DNA of 64,000 nt from assembly GCF_014230315.1 (NCBI RefSeq), contig NZ_JACLAW010000002.1, positions 1-64,000 of the forward strand, given 5' to 3'. Positions 32,766 to 40,829 of this stretch are shown here, piece by piece. A program made the translations under genes and the position numbers. Under the pieces are notes generated by a model that did no database searches, was not told the origin of the DNA, and worked only from the letters and a program-made list of their open reading frames with translations. This stretch comes from Novosphingobium flavum (GTDB lineage Bacteria; Pseudomonadota; Alphaproteobacteria; Sphingomonadales; Sphingomonadaceae). The first letter of the stretch is position 1. Each line of letters begins with the position of its first letter.

Positions 32766-34472
32766 ATGAATCGTCTATATTTCGGTGACAATCTGGAAGT
32801 CCTCCAGTCTTCCATTCCGGATAACTCAGTCGATCTTATCTATCTGGATCCACCCTTTAACTCCAAGGCGCAATATAACGCCATCTTCAAGACCCACGCC
32901 GGGAGGGCTGCCCAGAGTCAGGCCGAAGCCTTCATGGACACGTGGGCGTGGGGGGCAGAAGCCGCTCGCGCATATGATGTCGTTCTAGGCTCAGGATCAG
33001 GTGCCTCACGCATTCTCAAGGCGCTCCGCGACTGCCTGGGGGAAAGCGATTTGATGGCCTACTTAGCGATGATGGCTGCGCGATTGGCTGATCTTCATCG
33101 TGTCCTCAAGCCCAATGGCAGTCTGTATCTGCACTGCGATCAGAATGCGGGACACTATCTCAAAGTCATGCTCGATGGCGTTTTTGGGCCTCGCGCATTC
33201 AAATCAGAAATAACCTGGAAGCGCAGTTCCAGCCACGGGAATGTCGCGCGAAATTACGGCAGTTTAACCGACAGCATCTACTTCTATGCCAAGGGCGAAC
33301 GCCATACGTGGAACCAACAGTTTGCGCCGCTCTCTCAAACATATGTAGCAAGAAAGTTCGGAAACAGGGATCAAGATGGGCGACAATGGCAGTCGGTTTC
33401 TTTGAGAAATCCGAGCGTACGTCCGAACCTGCAATTTCCGTTTACGGCCTCGAACGAGGTGACATACTTTCCTCACCCTAACGGATGGGCCGTCGGCCGC
33501 GAGCGGCTAGAAGCATATGATCGAGATGGACGTCTACATTTCCCCTCTAGGGAAGGCGGGCAACTCCGGCTTAAGCAATATCTGGACGAACGGCCCGGCA
33601 CGAAACTTCAGAATCTGTGGGACGACATTCCGGCCATCAATTCCCAGGCGCAGGAGCGGCTTGGATATCCCACGCAGAAGCCTCTTGCTTTGCTCGAGCG
33701 GATTATTCGCGCTTCGTCAAACGAAGGTGACGTTGTGCTGGACCCGTTCTGCGGCTGCGGAACTACGATTCATGCCGCGCAATCACTCAACAGGAAGTGG
33801 CTGGGGATCGATGTTACTCATTATGCGATCTCGGTGATCGAGGATCGCCTAAAACGCCACTTCCCCGATGCCAAGTTCGAGGTGGAGGGCCGGCCGCGTG
33901 ATCTCGACGACGCCTACGCTCTTGCAGCGAGAAATAAATACCAGTTTCAGTGGTGGGCCAATTGGATGCTTGGTGCTCAAGCCTATAAGCAAAAGAAAGG
34001 TCCAGATGGCGGAATTGACGGGCTCATTTATTTCCACAATGGCGCGGGAAGGACTGGCACGGTCGTAATCTCGGTTAAGGGCGGCCTTAACTTGGGCCCC
34101 GAGATGGTTCGAAGCCTCGGGCATGTTGTCGAGCGTGAAAATGCCGAGTTGGGAGTTCTGGTTACGCTGGGAGATCCAACGCCCGGAATGATCCGCGAAG
34201 CAGCATCGTCACCACTTATTGGTACGCCGTTGGTTCGCCGACAGAAGCTGCAAATCGTTACCGCTAAGGAATTGATCGAGGGCAGCGGCACACTTGATTT
34301 ACCGGAACCCATCCACGTGACTCATGGAGGAGCTCCGCGTCGACGTGCCCGGGCCGTGGCGCGCGATCTTCGCCAGCTTTCTCTTCCACTTGTTGTGCAC
34401 GGCGGACTCAAAGGAACGGATGTCACCGATGAGCGGGTATTCCTTGATCCTCGCGTTCGCGCTGAAGGGTAA
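32766..34472 (+). CDS. Beta-class DNA methyltransferase with C-terminal Mrr-like endonuclease domain
   Basis: A protein of 568 residues. The methyltransferase part (about 1-375) has motif IV DPPF (28-31) before motif I DPFCGCGT (326-333), the beta-class order, plus GYPTQKPLALLERI. It should methylate N6-adenine or N4-cytosine in a specific sequence. Residues about 395-490 resemble an Mrr-type PD-(D/E)XK domain: GPDGGIDGLIYF, VVISVKGG and ENAELGVLVTLGDPTPGM. The position of the acidic residue two before the lysine is Ser, which appears usual in this fused subfamily, so cleavage activity is uncertain. GAGGAG precedes the ATG. No separate restriction gene follows. It closes the island on the tRNA-Cys side. 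Confidence 0.86.
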   Translation: MNRLYFGDNLEVLQSSIPDNSVDLIYLDPPFNSKAQYNAIFKTHAGRAAQSQAEAFMDTWAWGAEAARAYDVVLGSGSGASRILKALRDCLGESDLMAYLAMMAARLADLHRVLKPNGSLYLHCDQNAGHYLKVMLDGVFGPRAFKSEITWKRSSSHGNVARNYGSLTDSIYFYAKGERHTWNQQFAPLSQTYVARKFGNRDQDGRQWQSVSLRNPSVRPNLQFPFTASNEVTYFPHPNGWAVGRERLEAYDRDGRLHFPSREGGQLRLKQYLDERPGTKLQNLWDDIPAINSQAQERLGYPTQKPLALLERIIRASSNEGDVVLDPFCGCGTTIHAAQSLNRKWLGIDVTHYAISVIEDRLKRHFPDAKFEVEGRPRDLDDAYALAARNKYQFQWWANWMLGAQAYKQKKGPDGGIDGLIYFHNGAGRTGTVVISVKGGLNLGPEMVRSLGHVVERENAELGVLVTLGDPTPGMIREAASSPLIGTPLVRRQKLQIVTAKELIEGSGTLDLPEPIHVTHGGAPRRRARAVARDLRQLSLPLVVHGGLKGTDVTDERVFLDPRVRAEG

Positions 34473-34838
34473 ATCGATTCATGGTCTGCCGGGAATCTAA
34501 GGCAACGCCGGCTTTCCGATGCCTTCGTGCAGACTGCATACATGCATTAATCGACGGCCGCTAACAGGGAGCCGATCCCGGCGCCTGAACGGCGGGTAGG
34601 TTGAGGATTCCAGGCATCGAGGCGAAATGTCTACCAGATTTTTGCGGACCAACCGCCGGCCTGAGACGAAAGTGTCGCTGCTAAATTCGGCCCAGAGACT
34701 CTGGGTGTTTCCGGCGCAATTTGGGGCGAATTCGACCCAAGCGGAGACGAGGTAGGGCACCCCAATACAGGCGAAACCACGCGGAAGTCCGCCGTTTTTG
34801 CCCGGCGTATCCGTCACCAAAAATGTCTTGAGAATGGT
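34473..34838. other. Non-coding junction between the island and tRNA-Cys
   Basis: These 366 bases contain no open frame I can support. They lie directly downstream of the tRNA-Cys 3' end. I looked for a second copy of the tRNA 3' end near 19 kb, which would mark attL/attR, and did not find one by eye. The DNA may be a leftover of earlier integrations at the tRNA. Confidence 0.5.
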
Positions 34839-34912
34839 TGGAGGCCCGAGCCGGAATCGAACCGGCGTATACGGATTTGCAGTCCGCTGCGTCACCACTC
34901 CGCCATCGGGCC
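34839..34912 (-). tRNA. tRNA-Cys (anticodon GCA)
   Basis: The minus strand folds as a tRNA of 74 nt including the encoded CCA (34841-34839). The acceptor stem is GGCCCGA (34912-34906) with TCGGGCC (34849-34843), discriminator U. The T-arm GCCGGTTCGATTCCGGC is canonical, and the anticodon GCA is at 34880-34878 in the loop CTGCAAA. Its 3' end points to the island, the usual orientation for a tRNA used as an integration site. Confidence 0.95.
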
Positions 34913-34985
34913 CCCGGGCAGGAGAGCGCCCCTACCAGCGGTCTCGACCCGGCGCAACGGGATTCGCCGGACAATCTTCTTTCCG

Positions 34986-36371
34986 TCAGCCCACCGGTTC
35001 GAAGCGCAGGGCGCGGCGGGCGGGATCGACCTCGACCAGACGCACCGACATGCGCTCGCCCGGCTGGACCGCGCCGGCCGCAACGCGCGCCACGACCGGC
35101 AGATCGCATAGCTGGATCCGCGCGCCGTTCGCCCCCGTGTCGGTCACCACGGCCGCGAAAGGCTGGCCCTCCTGCCCGGCGAGCAGGACCGTTTCCGCCA
35201 GATCGATCACCGCCCGCTCGATCTGCCCGTCGCGCGCCTCGGCCCGGGCCATGACCTCCGGCAGGCGCTCGAAGGCATCGCTCACCGCCGCGGGCACGGG
35301 CTGGCCCGCGGTGACGGCGAGGACCGCGCGCAGGACGTAACGATCGGCCAGGCGCCGGAGCGGCGCCGTGGCATGGGCATAGGTCGCCGCCACCGCCGCG
35401 TGCCAGGGCCGCTCGCCCGGGCGAAACGGGGCATAGCTCGCGCCCTGTCCGGCGCGGCGCACCGCCAGCATGAAGGCCGCCTCGCGCGGCGCAGTGCCGC
35501 CCAGCGTCCGCTCGAACTGCTCAAGGGTCATGGCCTCGGGCCAGTCCAGCCCGAAGGCGCTGGCCGTCGTCCGCAGGCGCAATTCGGCCCGCGCATCGGG
35601 GCGGGCCATGACCCGGAACAGTCCGGTCCCGGCGGCGCGCAGGGCCTCGGCCACGGCGAGGTTGGCCGCCAGCGACAGGGCGGCATTGCGCTCCTCCGCT
35701 TGCCGGCGAGGCCGGAAACCAAGCTGGAAGCGGCCCTCGCCATCGCGCTCCACTTCCTGCTGCGGGGGATCGACCCGTGCCGCGCCGCGCCGGTCCTCCG
35801 CCGCCTCGATCCGCCGGGCGACCTCGGCAAAGCCCTCGGGCACGTCCTCGTCGCGCACCGTGGCATAGCCGAGCTTGGCGCGGCTGCAGACCAGCGCCCG
35901 CTCGGCCCCGTCGAGCCGGGCCGCCCCATCGGGATCGACCCGCACCGCGAGCACGATCGCCGGGCGCGGCCCGTCGGGCAGGAGGCTGGCCGCCCGCTCG
36001 GCAAGCGCCGGGGGATAGAGCCCGGCCTTGCCGTCAGGCAGGTAAGTGGTGGTCCCGCGCTTCCACGCCTCGGCGTCGAGCCGGTCGCCATCGTCCACGA
36101 ACCAGGCGGCGTCGGCAATGGCATAGCGCAGGATCAGGTCCGCGCCCGCCCGCTCGATCGCGAAGGCCTGGTCGAGGTCGGTCGAACTGACCGGGTCGAG
36201 CGTGACGAAGGGCAGGCTGGTGCGATCGACATGCCGATCGGGCACGCGCCCCGCCGCTGCCTCGGCCGCAGCCAGCACAGCGGGCGGGAAACCCTCCGGC
36301 ACCTGAAACTGGGCGCGGATCGCGGCAAGCCCGCCGGCAAGCACGCGGTGAGGATCGCGCAGGGCCTTCAT
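34986..36371 (-). CDS. RNB-domain exoribonuclease (RNase II/R family, short form)
   Basis: A 461-residue protein in the RNase II family of processive 3'-5' exoribonucleases. The RNB core is visible: LPFVTLDPVSSTDLDQAFAIE with the metal-binding aspartates, RYAIADAAWFVDDGDRLDAEA, GTTTYLPDGKAGLYPPALAE, and HATAPLRRLADRYVLRAVLA. Compared with RNase R (about 700-800 residues) it lacks the N-terminal cold-shock domains and has only a short C-terminal S1-like tail (ERMSVRLVEVDPARRALRFE). Such short forms are common in alphaproteobacteria. It starts at ATG 36371, a short distance downstream of the winged-helix gene on the same strand. Role in RNA turnover is likely; specific targets are unknown. Confidence 0.87.
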   Translation of the reverse strand: MKALRDPHRVLAGGLAAIRAQFQVPEGFPPAVLAAAEAAAGRVPDRHVDRTSLPFVTLDPVSSTDLDQAFAIERAGADLILRYAIADAAWFVDDGDRLDAEAWKRGTTTYLPDGKAGLYPPALAERAASLLPDGPRPAIVLAVRVDPDGAARLDGAERALVCSRAKLGYATVRDEDVPEGFAEVARRIEAAEDRRGAARVDPPQQEVERDGEGRFQLGFRPRRQAEERNAALSLAANLAVAEALRAAGTGLFRVMARPDARAELRLRTTASAFGLDWPEAMTLEQFERTLGGTAPREAAFMLAVRRAGQGASYAPFRPGERPWHAAVAATYAHATAPLRRLADRYVLRAVLAVTAGQPVPAAVSDAFERLPEVMARAEARDGQIERAVIDLAETVLLAGQEGQPFAAVVTDTGANGARIQLCDLPVVARVAAGAVQPGERMSVRLVEVDPARRALRFEPVG

Positions 36372-36458
36372 CGCTCAAGGAGTGCCAGCCCGCCGCGCCG
36401 GGCGCAAGACGCGCGAGCCAGGGCGCCCGGCAAAGCGCGCGGCCGAAGCAAATGCGCT

Positions 36459-37181
36459 TCAGGCCTGCTCGCCGGTTCGGGCCGGAGGGGCCGGCTCGCC
36501 CGGCAGGCGCAGGTGCGCATCAAGCGCCGCGCCATCGGCCGGCAAGGGGATGGCCGGTGCTTCCGGGTCCGGGGCCAGCACGTAGCTGCCGGCCGGGGTC
36601 GTGCGCACGACCTGATCGAGCCCCGCCCCGGCAAGCTTGGCGCGCAGGCGGCAGACGTGGACCGCCAGGCTGTTGGTCTCGGGCCGGAAATTGAGCTGCC
36701 ATACGTCAGAGAGCAGTTCGCCCGGCGCAACCGCCTCCCCCGGGGTTTCGGCCAGCCGCCAGAGCAGGGCGAATTCGCGCGGGTGCAGGCCAAGGCGCTT
36801 GTCCTCCACCCGCCCGTCGCGCAGCAGGAGATCCAGCTGCAGCCGGCCATGATCCCGCCGCCGCGGCAGGGCGTCGAGCGCCGTGGCAAGGCGGGCGATG
36901 CGTTCCTCCAGCTCTTCCAGCGTGATGGCCGCCGGCAAGGCTTCGCCAAACCCCTCGCCCAGCAGGCGCGCGCGTTCGAGCGGTTCTTCGATCCCGAGCA
37001 GGGCGACCGGCGCCCGTTCGCGGCGGGTGCGGAAGGAACCCCGCATGGCCATGTCGGTCAGCAGCAGCGGCAGCGAGGCCTGACCCGGCGAGACGGCGAG
37101 ATCGACGCGGTGCCAGCCGAGCAGGCCAAGGTCATAGCGTTGCGGCAAGTCGTCACGCCCGAGCCAACCGAAAAGCTGCAT
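36459..37181 (-). CDS. Winged-helix (OmpR/PhoB-type) protein with degenerate receiver-like N-terminus
   Basis: A 240-residue protein. The C-terminal half (about 115-205) is a Trans_reg_C winged helix: LGLHPREFALLWRLAETPGE, LSDVWQLNF and AVHVCRLRAKLAGAGLDQVV. The N-terminal 100 residues have the length and secondary-structure spacing of a receiver domain, but the acidic pocket and phosphoacceptor Asp are not evident, so phosphorylation control is doubtful. A Pro-rich tail of about 35 residues follows the winged helix. AGGGACA precedes the ATG. No histidine kinase gene is adjacent. It is followed by the RNB ribonuclease gene on the same strand. Confidence 0.75.
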   Translation of the reverse strand: MQLFGWLGRDDLPQRYDLGLLGWHRVDLAVSPGQASLPLLLTDMAMRGSFRTRRERAPVALLGIEEPLERARLLGEGFGEALPAAITLEELEERIARLATALDALPRRRDHGRLQLDLLLRDGRVEDKRLGLHPREFALLWRLAETPGEAVAPGELLSDVWQLNFRPETNSLAVHVCRLRAKLAGAGLDQVVRTTPAGSYVLAPDPEAPAIPLPADGAALDAHLRLPGEPAPPARTGEQA

Positions 37182-37407
37182 TGTCCCTGCATCCGAACAC
37201 CCGGCCCCCGCGCCGAATATCGCGCGGCTCCGTTCCCCGATTCCGAAATGACCCGAACAAGATCGTTAACGGAGGGGTTGCCCCGTAAGCAACTGGCCTG
37301 ACTCGATAATTGGTCGGATGTGGATTGAATCCCCCGCGATCCCGGGTCGGGGCGTGAGCCGATTGTCCTCCCGGACAAGGGTCCACGCCACCAAACCGGA
37401 CCGGTCG

Positions 37408-38607
37408 TCAGGCCGCCGAAGCGTTAACGCCCATCGAGGCGAGGTAGCGCTTGATGTTGCGCGCGGCTTGGCGCAGCCGCTGCTCGTTCTCCACCATGGC
37501 GATGCGCACGAAGCCTTCGCCGTCCTCGCCGTAGCCCACGCCCGGTGCCACGGCGACCTCCGCCTGGGTGAGCAATTGCTTGGAAAATTCCAGGCTGCCC
37601 ATGTCCTTGAGCGCCGGCGGCAGCGGGGCCCAGGCGAACATCGAGGCCTTCGGGCTGGGGATTTCCCAACCGGCCCGGCCGAAAGCCTCGACCATCACGT
37701 CGCGGCGCTTCTGATAGAGTTCGCGGTTCTTCTGGACGATGTCCTGCGGCCCGTTGAGCGCGGCGCAGGCCGCCGCCTGGATCGGGGTGAAGGCACCATA
37801 GTCGAGGTAGGACTTCACCCGCTTGAGCGCGGCGATCAGCTTGGGATTGCCCACCGCGAAGCCCACCCGCCAGCCGGCCATCGAGAAGGTTTTCGACATC
37901 GAGGTGAATTCGACCGCGACATCCTTGGCGCCGGGCACCTCGAGGATCGAACGGGTCGGGTTGCCGTCGAAGTAAAGCTCCGAATAGGCCAGGTCCGACA
38001 GGACCCAGACCTTGTTCTCCTTCGCCCAGGCGACCAGCCGCTCGTAAAAAGCGAGGTCGACCGTCTCGGCCGTGGGGTTGCCGGGATAGTTGACGATCAG
38101 CACCGAGGGGCGCGGCACCGAGTACTTCATCGCCCGGTCGAGCGATTCCCAGTAGCGTTCGTCGGGCGTGGTCGGCACCGAGCGGATCGTCGCCCCGGCG
38201 ATGATGAAGCCGAAGGTGTGGATCGGGTAGCTCGGATTGGGCGCCAGCACCACGTCGCCCGGCGCGGTGATCGCCGTGGCGAGGCTGGCGAGGCCTTCCT
38301 TCGAGCCCATGGTCATCACCACCTCGGTCTCGGGATCGAGTTCGACCCCGAAGCGGCGGCCATAATAGTTCGCCTGGGCGCGGCGCACGCCGGGAATGCC
38401 GGACGAGGCCGAATAGCCGTGGGCATCGTCCTTGCGGGCCACTTCGCACAGCTTGTCGATCACGTGAGACGGCGGCGGCAGGTCCGGGTTGCCCATGCCA
38501 AGGTCGATGATGTCCCGCCCCGCGGCGCGCGCGGCGGCCCGCATCGCGTTCACTTCGGCGATGACATAGGGCGGCAGGCGCTTGATGCGGTAGAACTCGT
38601 CTTCCAT
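37408..38607 (-). CDS. Class I/II PLP aminotransferase, AlaC/LL-DAP-aminotransferase-like
   Basis: A 399-residue fold-type I aminotransferase. Motifs are DIIDLGMGNPDLPPP, GYSASSGIPGVRRAQANYY, LIVNYPGNPTAETVD, WVLSDLAYSELYF and the PLP lysine in TSMSKTFSMAGWRVGF. The family includes glutamate-pyruvate aminotransferase AlaC and proteins annotated as LL-diaminopimelate aminotransferase; the alphaproteobacterial branch is usually AlaC-like and links alanine to glutamate. It is divergent from phaC with a 176-base intergenic region. The inverted repeat TTGTCC/GGACAA at 37362-37377 lies downstream but has no T-tract. Exact amino donor is not predictable. Confidence 0.87.
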   Translation of the reverse strand: MEDEFYRIKRLPPYVIAEVNAMRAAARAAGRDIIDLGMGNPDLPPPSHVIDKLCEVARKDDAHGYSASSGIPGVRRAQANYYGRRFGVELDPETEVVMTMGSKEGLASLATAITAPGDVVLAPNPSYPIHTFGFIIAGATIRSVPTTPDERYWESLDRAMKYSVPRPSVLIVNYPGNPTAETVDLAFYERLVAWAKENKVWVLSDLAYSELYFDGNPTRSILEVPGAKDVAVEFTSMSKTFSMAGWRVGFAVGNPKLIAALKRVKSYLDYGAFTPIQAAACAALNGPQDIVQKNRELYQKRRDVMVEAFGRAGWEIPSPKASMFAWAPLPPALKDMGSLEFSKQLLTQAEVAVAPGVGYGEDGEGFVRIAMVENEQRLRQAARNIKRYLASMGVNASAA

Positions 38608-38783
38608 GACTTGAACAACTTTTCCGATGCATAAAAAGCGGCAACAGCGCCGCCCCCGCGTCTGTAAGGGCTATCGGCCCCCGGCGCAAATCCCGGCCTC
38701 AGAGAAATGCTGTTTCGGACGATCTGGCCGCTGGCCACTGCGCCCGGCCCTCGCTAACGTCTGCTCCAGACAGGGAGCACGCG

Positions 38784-40673
38784 ATGGCAGACCAACCGAC
38801 GACCACCGGCCTTTCCGCGACCGAAATCTTCGAGGAGATGGTCAAGCTCCAGTCGAGGGTCTCGGAGATGATCGTCGGCCAGCTGGGCGACCTCGCCCCC
38901 GCAGCCCTGCCCACCCAGGATGATCTGGTGCGCCAGTGGGCAGACTGCGCGACCGAGTTCACCAATGCCTGGCACGCGGCCGGCTCACACGATTCGACCG
39001 CGCCGGCCGCTGCCCTCACCGATGCGATGACCGACCCCGAGCAATGGCGCCAGCTGGTCGATGCCTGGTACACCAACCTGCCGCTGGCCGACGCCCAGAC
39101 CCAGAAGTCGCTGCTCAACGATTCGATGAAGCTGTGGGACGGGGTTCTGGCCCAGTTCGGCATCGGCACCGAAAAGGCGCCGGGCCACGCGGTCGAACTG
39201 CCGCGCAAGGACCGCCGCTTTGCCGACCCGCGCTGGAAGGAGCAGCCGCTGTTCGCGGTGATGCACCAGTCCTACCTGCTGCTGGCCGAACAGGTCGGCG
39301 CGCTGGCCGACAGGGTCGAAGGTCTCGATCCCGCTCGCCGCGAGCAGCTGCGCTTCACCCTCAAGACCATGGTCGAGGCGCTCAGCCCGGCCAACTTCCC
39401 GCTGACCAACCCGGTCGTGCTCGAACGCACGATCGAGACCCGGGGCGAGAACCTGGTCCAGGGGATGGAACATCTCCTTGCCGATCTCGGCAAGGGCCAG
39501 CTCACCCATGCCGACAATACCGCCTTCGAGGTTGGCCGGAACATTGCCAACACCCCCGGCAAGGTCGTTCTGGAAACGCCGATGTTCCAGCTGATCCAGT
39601 ACACGCCGACGACGGACAACGTGCTGGAAACCCCGCTGCTGATCTTCCCGCCGTGGATCAACCGCTTCTATATCCTCGACCTCAACCCCCAGAAGAGCTT
39701 CGTGCGCTGGGCGGTGGAGCAGGGCATCAGCACGTTCATCGTCTCGTGGAAGTCGGCCGACGAGACCATGGCCGAGGTGACGTTGGACGACTATGTGCGC
39801 GCCCAGATCGAGGCGATCGACTTCATCCGCGCCCGGCTCAAGGTGCCCGCGGTCCACACCATCGGCTACTGCGTGGCCGGAACCACTCTGGCCGCCACCC
39901 TTGCGATCCTTGCTCGGCGGGGCGAGGCGGACAAGGTGGCGAGCGCGACCTTCTTCACCGCCCAGGTCGATTTCGAGGAAGCGGGCGAGCTCAAGGTCTT
40001 CGTCGACGATCACCAGCTCGCCATGATCGCCCAGCTCGGCAAGGCCGGCTATCTTGACGGGCGCTACATGGCCGCGACCTTCAACCTGCTGCGCAGCTCG
40101 GACCTGATCTGGTCCTACGTGATCAACAATTACCTGCTGGGCGAGGAGTATCCCGCCTTCGACCTGCTCCACTGGAACAGCGACATCACCAACCTGCCCG
40201 CCAAGTGGCACCAGTGCTACCTGCGCGACCTTTACCGCGACAACCTGCTGGTCAAGCCCGATGCCCTCGTGGCCGACGGGACGCCGATCGACCTCTCGCT
40301 CGTGCGTACCCCGGTCTATATCCAGGCCGGGCGGGAGGACCATATCGCCCCGCCGCAGAGCGTGTGGCGGATGACCACGCACCTCAACGGCCCGCAGACC
40401 TTCGTGCTTGCCGGATCCGGCCACATCGCCGGGGTGGTCAATCCTCCGGCAGCGAAGAAGTACCAGTACTGGACCAACCCGGCCCCCGTCGAAAGTCTCG
40501 AGCAATTCGTCGCCGGGGCGACCGAAACGCCCGGCTCGTGGTGGCCGCACTGGCTGGGCTGGCTGCGCGAACTCGGCACCACCGAAGTCCCGGCCAAGGG
40601 CAAGCGCGTACCGGGCTCGCGGGGCGACAAGATCATCGAGGACGCCCCCGGACGCTACGTCGCGACTCGCTGA
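38784..40673 (+). CDS. phaC: Class I polyhydroxyalkanoate synthase
   Basis: A 629-residue class I synthase that polymerises (R)-3-hydroxyacyl-CoA on granule surfaces. The lipase-like box is GYCVAG (361-366) with nucleophile Cys363. The other triad members lie in GREDHIAPP (Asp) and GSGHIAGVVN (His). FPPWINRFYILDLNPQKSFV, VSWKSADETM and the C-terminal NPAPVESLEQFV are family blocks. AGGGAG precedes the ATG. The phasin gene follows 156 bases downstream, with TTGCA-type dyads between. The N-terminal 90 residues are variable, as usual. An antisense 625-codon frame here is a shadow. Confidence 0.95.
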   Translation: MADQPTTTGLSATEIFEEMVKLQSRVSEMIVGQLGDLAPAALPTQDDLVRQWADCATEFTNAWHAAGSHDSTAPAAALTDAMTDPEQWRQLVDAWYTNLPLADAQTQKSLLNDSMKLWDGVLAQFGIGTEKAPGHAVELPRKDRRFADPRWKEQPLFAVMHQSYLLLAEQVGALADRVEGLDPARREQLRFTLKTMVEALSPANFPLTNPVVLERTIETRGENLVQGMEHLLADLGKGQLTHADNTAFEVGRNIANTPGKVVLETPMFQLIQYTPTTDNVLETPLLIFPPWINRFYILDLNPQKSFVRWAVEQGISTFIVSWKSADETMAEVTLDDYVRAQIEAIDFIRARLKVPAVHTIGYCVAGTTLAATLAILARRGEADKVASATFFTAQVDFEEAGELKVFVDDHQLAMIAQLGKAGYLDGRYMAATFNLLRSSDLIWSYVINNYLLGEEYPAFDLLHWNSDITNLPAKWHQCYLRDLYRDNLLVKPDALVADGTPIDLSLVRTPVYIQAGREDHIAPPQSVWRMTTHLNGPQTFVLAGSGHIAGVVNPPAAKKYQYWTNPAPVESLEQFVAGATETPGSWWPHWLGWLRELGTTEVPAKGKRVPGSRGDKIIEDAPGRYVATR

Positions 40674-40678
40674 ATCCG

Positions 40679-40787
40679 TTGCATTTTGCAACACGGCACC
40701 AGACAGCTCTTCCGCACGTGACGCTTTTGTTGCAGTGCACAAAAATGATTGACAGCCACCCTCCATTTTGGCATTGCTGCATTGCAA
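40679..40787 (+). promoter_or_regulatory. TTGCA dyad cluster upstream of the phasin gene, candidate PhaR sites
   Basis: Three dyads rich in TGCA lie between phaC and the phasin gene: TTGCATTTTGCAA (40679-40691, perfect), TTGCAGTGCA (40730-40739), and TTGCTGCATTGCAA (40774-40787). PhaR repressors of alphaproteobacteria bind TGC/GCA-rich dyads in phasin promoters and are released by nascent PHA. The match to that idea is good in kind, but phaR itself is not in this window. Confidence 0.5.
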
Positions 40788-40829
40788 CATGATCTGATCG
40801 GCGAATCGGTCAGAAAAATGGAGGATCGA

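Noticed and set aside
19804..34472. Complete prophage
   Set aside because: No capsid, portal, terminase, tail, lysis or phage repressor genes are present; only a recombinase and phage-like accessory families.
34843..34880. Duplicate of the tRNA-Cys 3' end as an att repeat near 19 kb
   Set aside because: I scanned 18.8-20.2 kb by eye for the T-arm and acceptor sequence and found no convincing copy; short chance matches only.
35373..37301. 642-codon plus-strand frame opposite the RNB and winged-helix genes
   Set aside because: Arg/Gly-rich shadow with no domain; both minus-strand genes show family motifs.
37362..37377. TTGTCC/GGACAA hairpin as terminator of the AlaC-like gene
   Set aside because: The 6-bp stem has a short loop and no T-run on either strand, so it is not listed as a feature.
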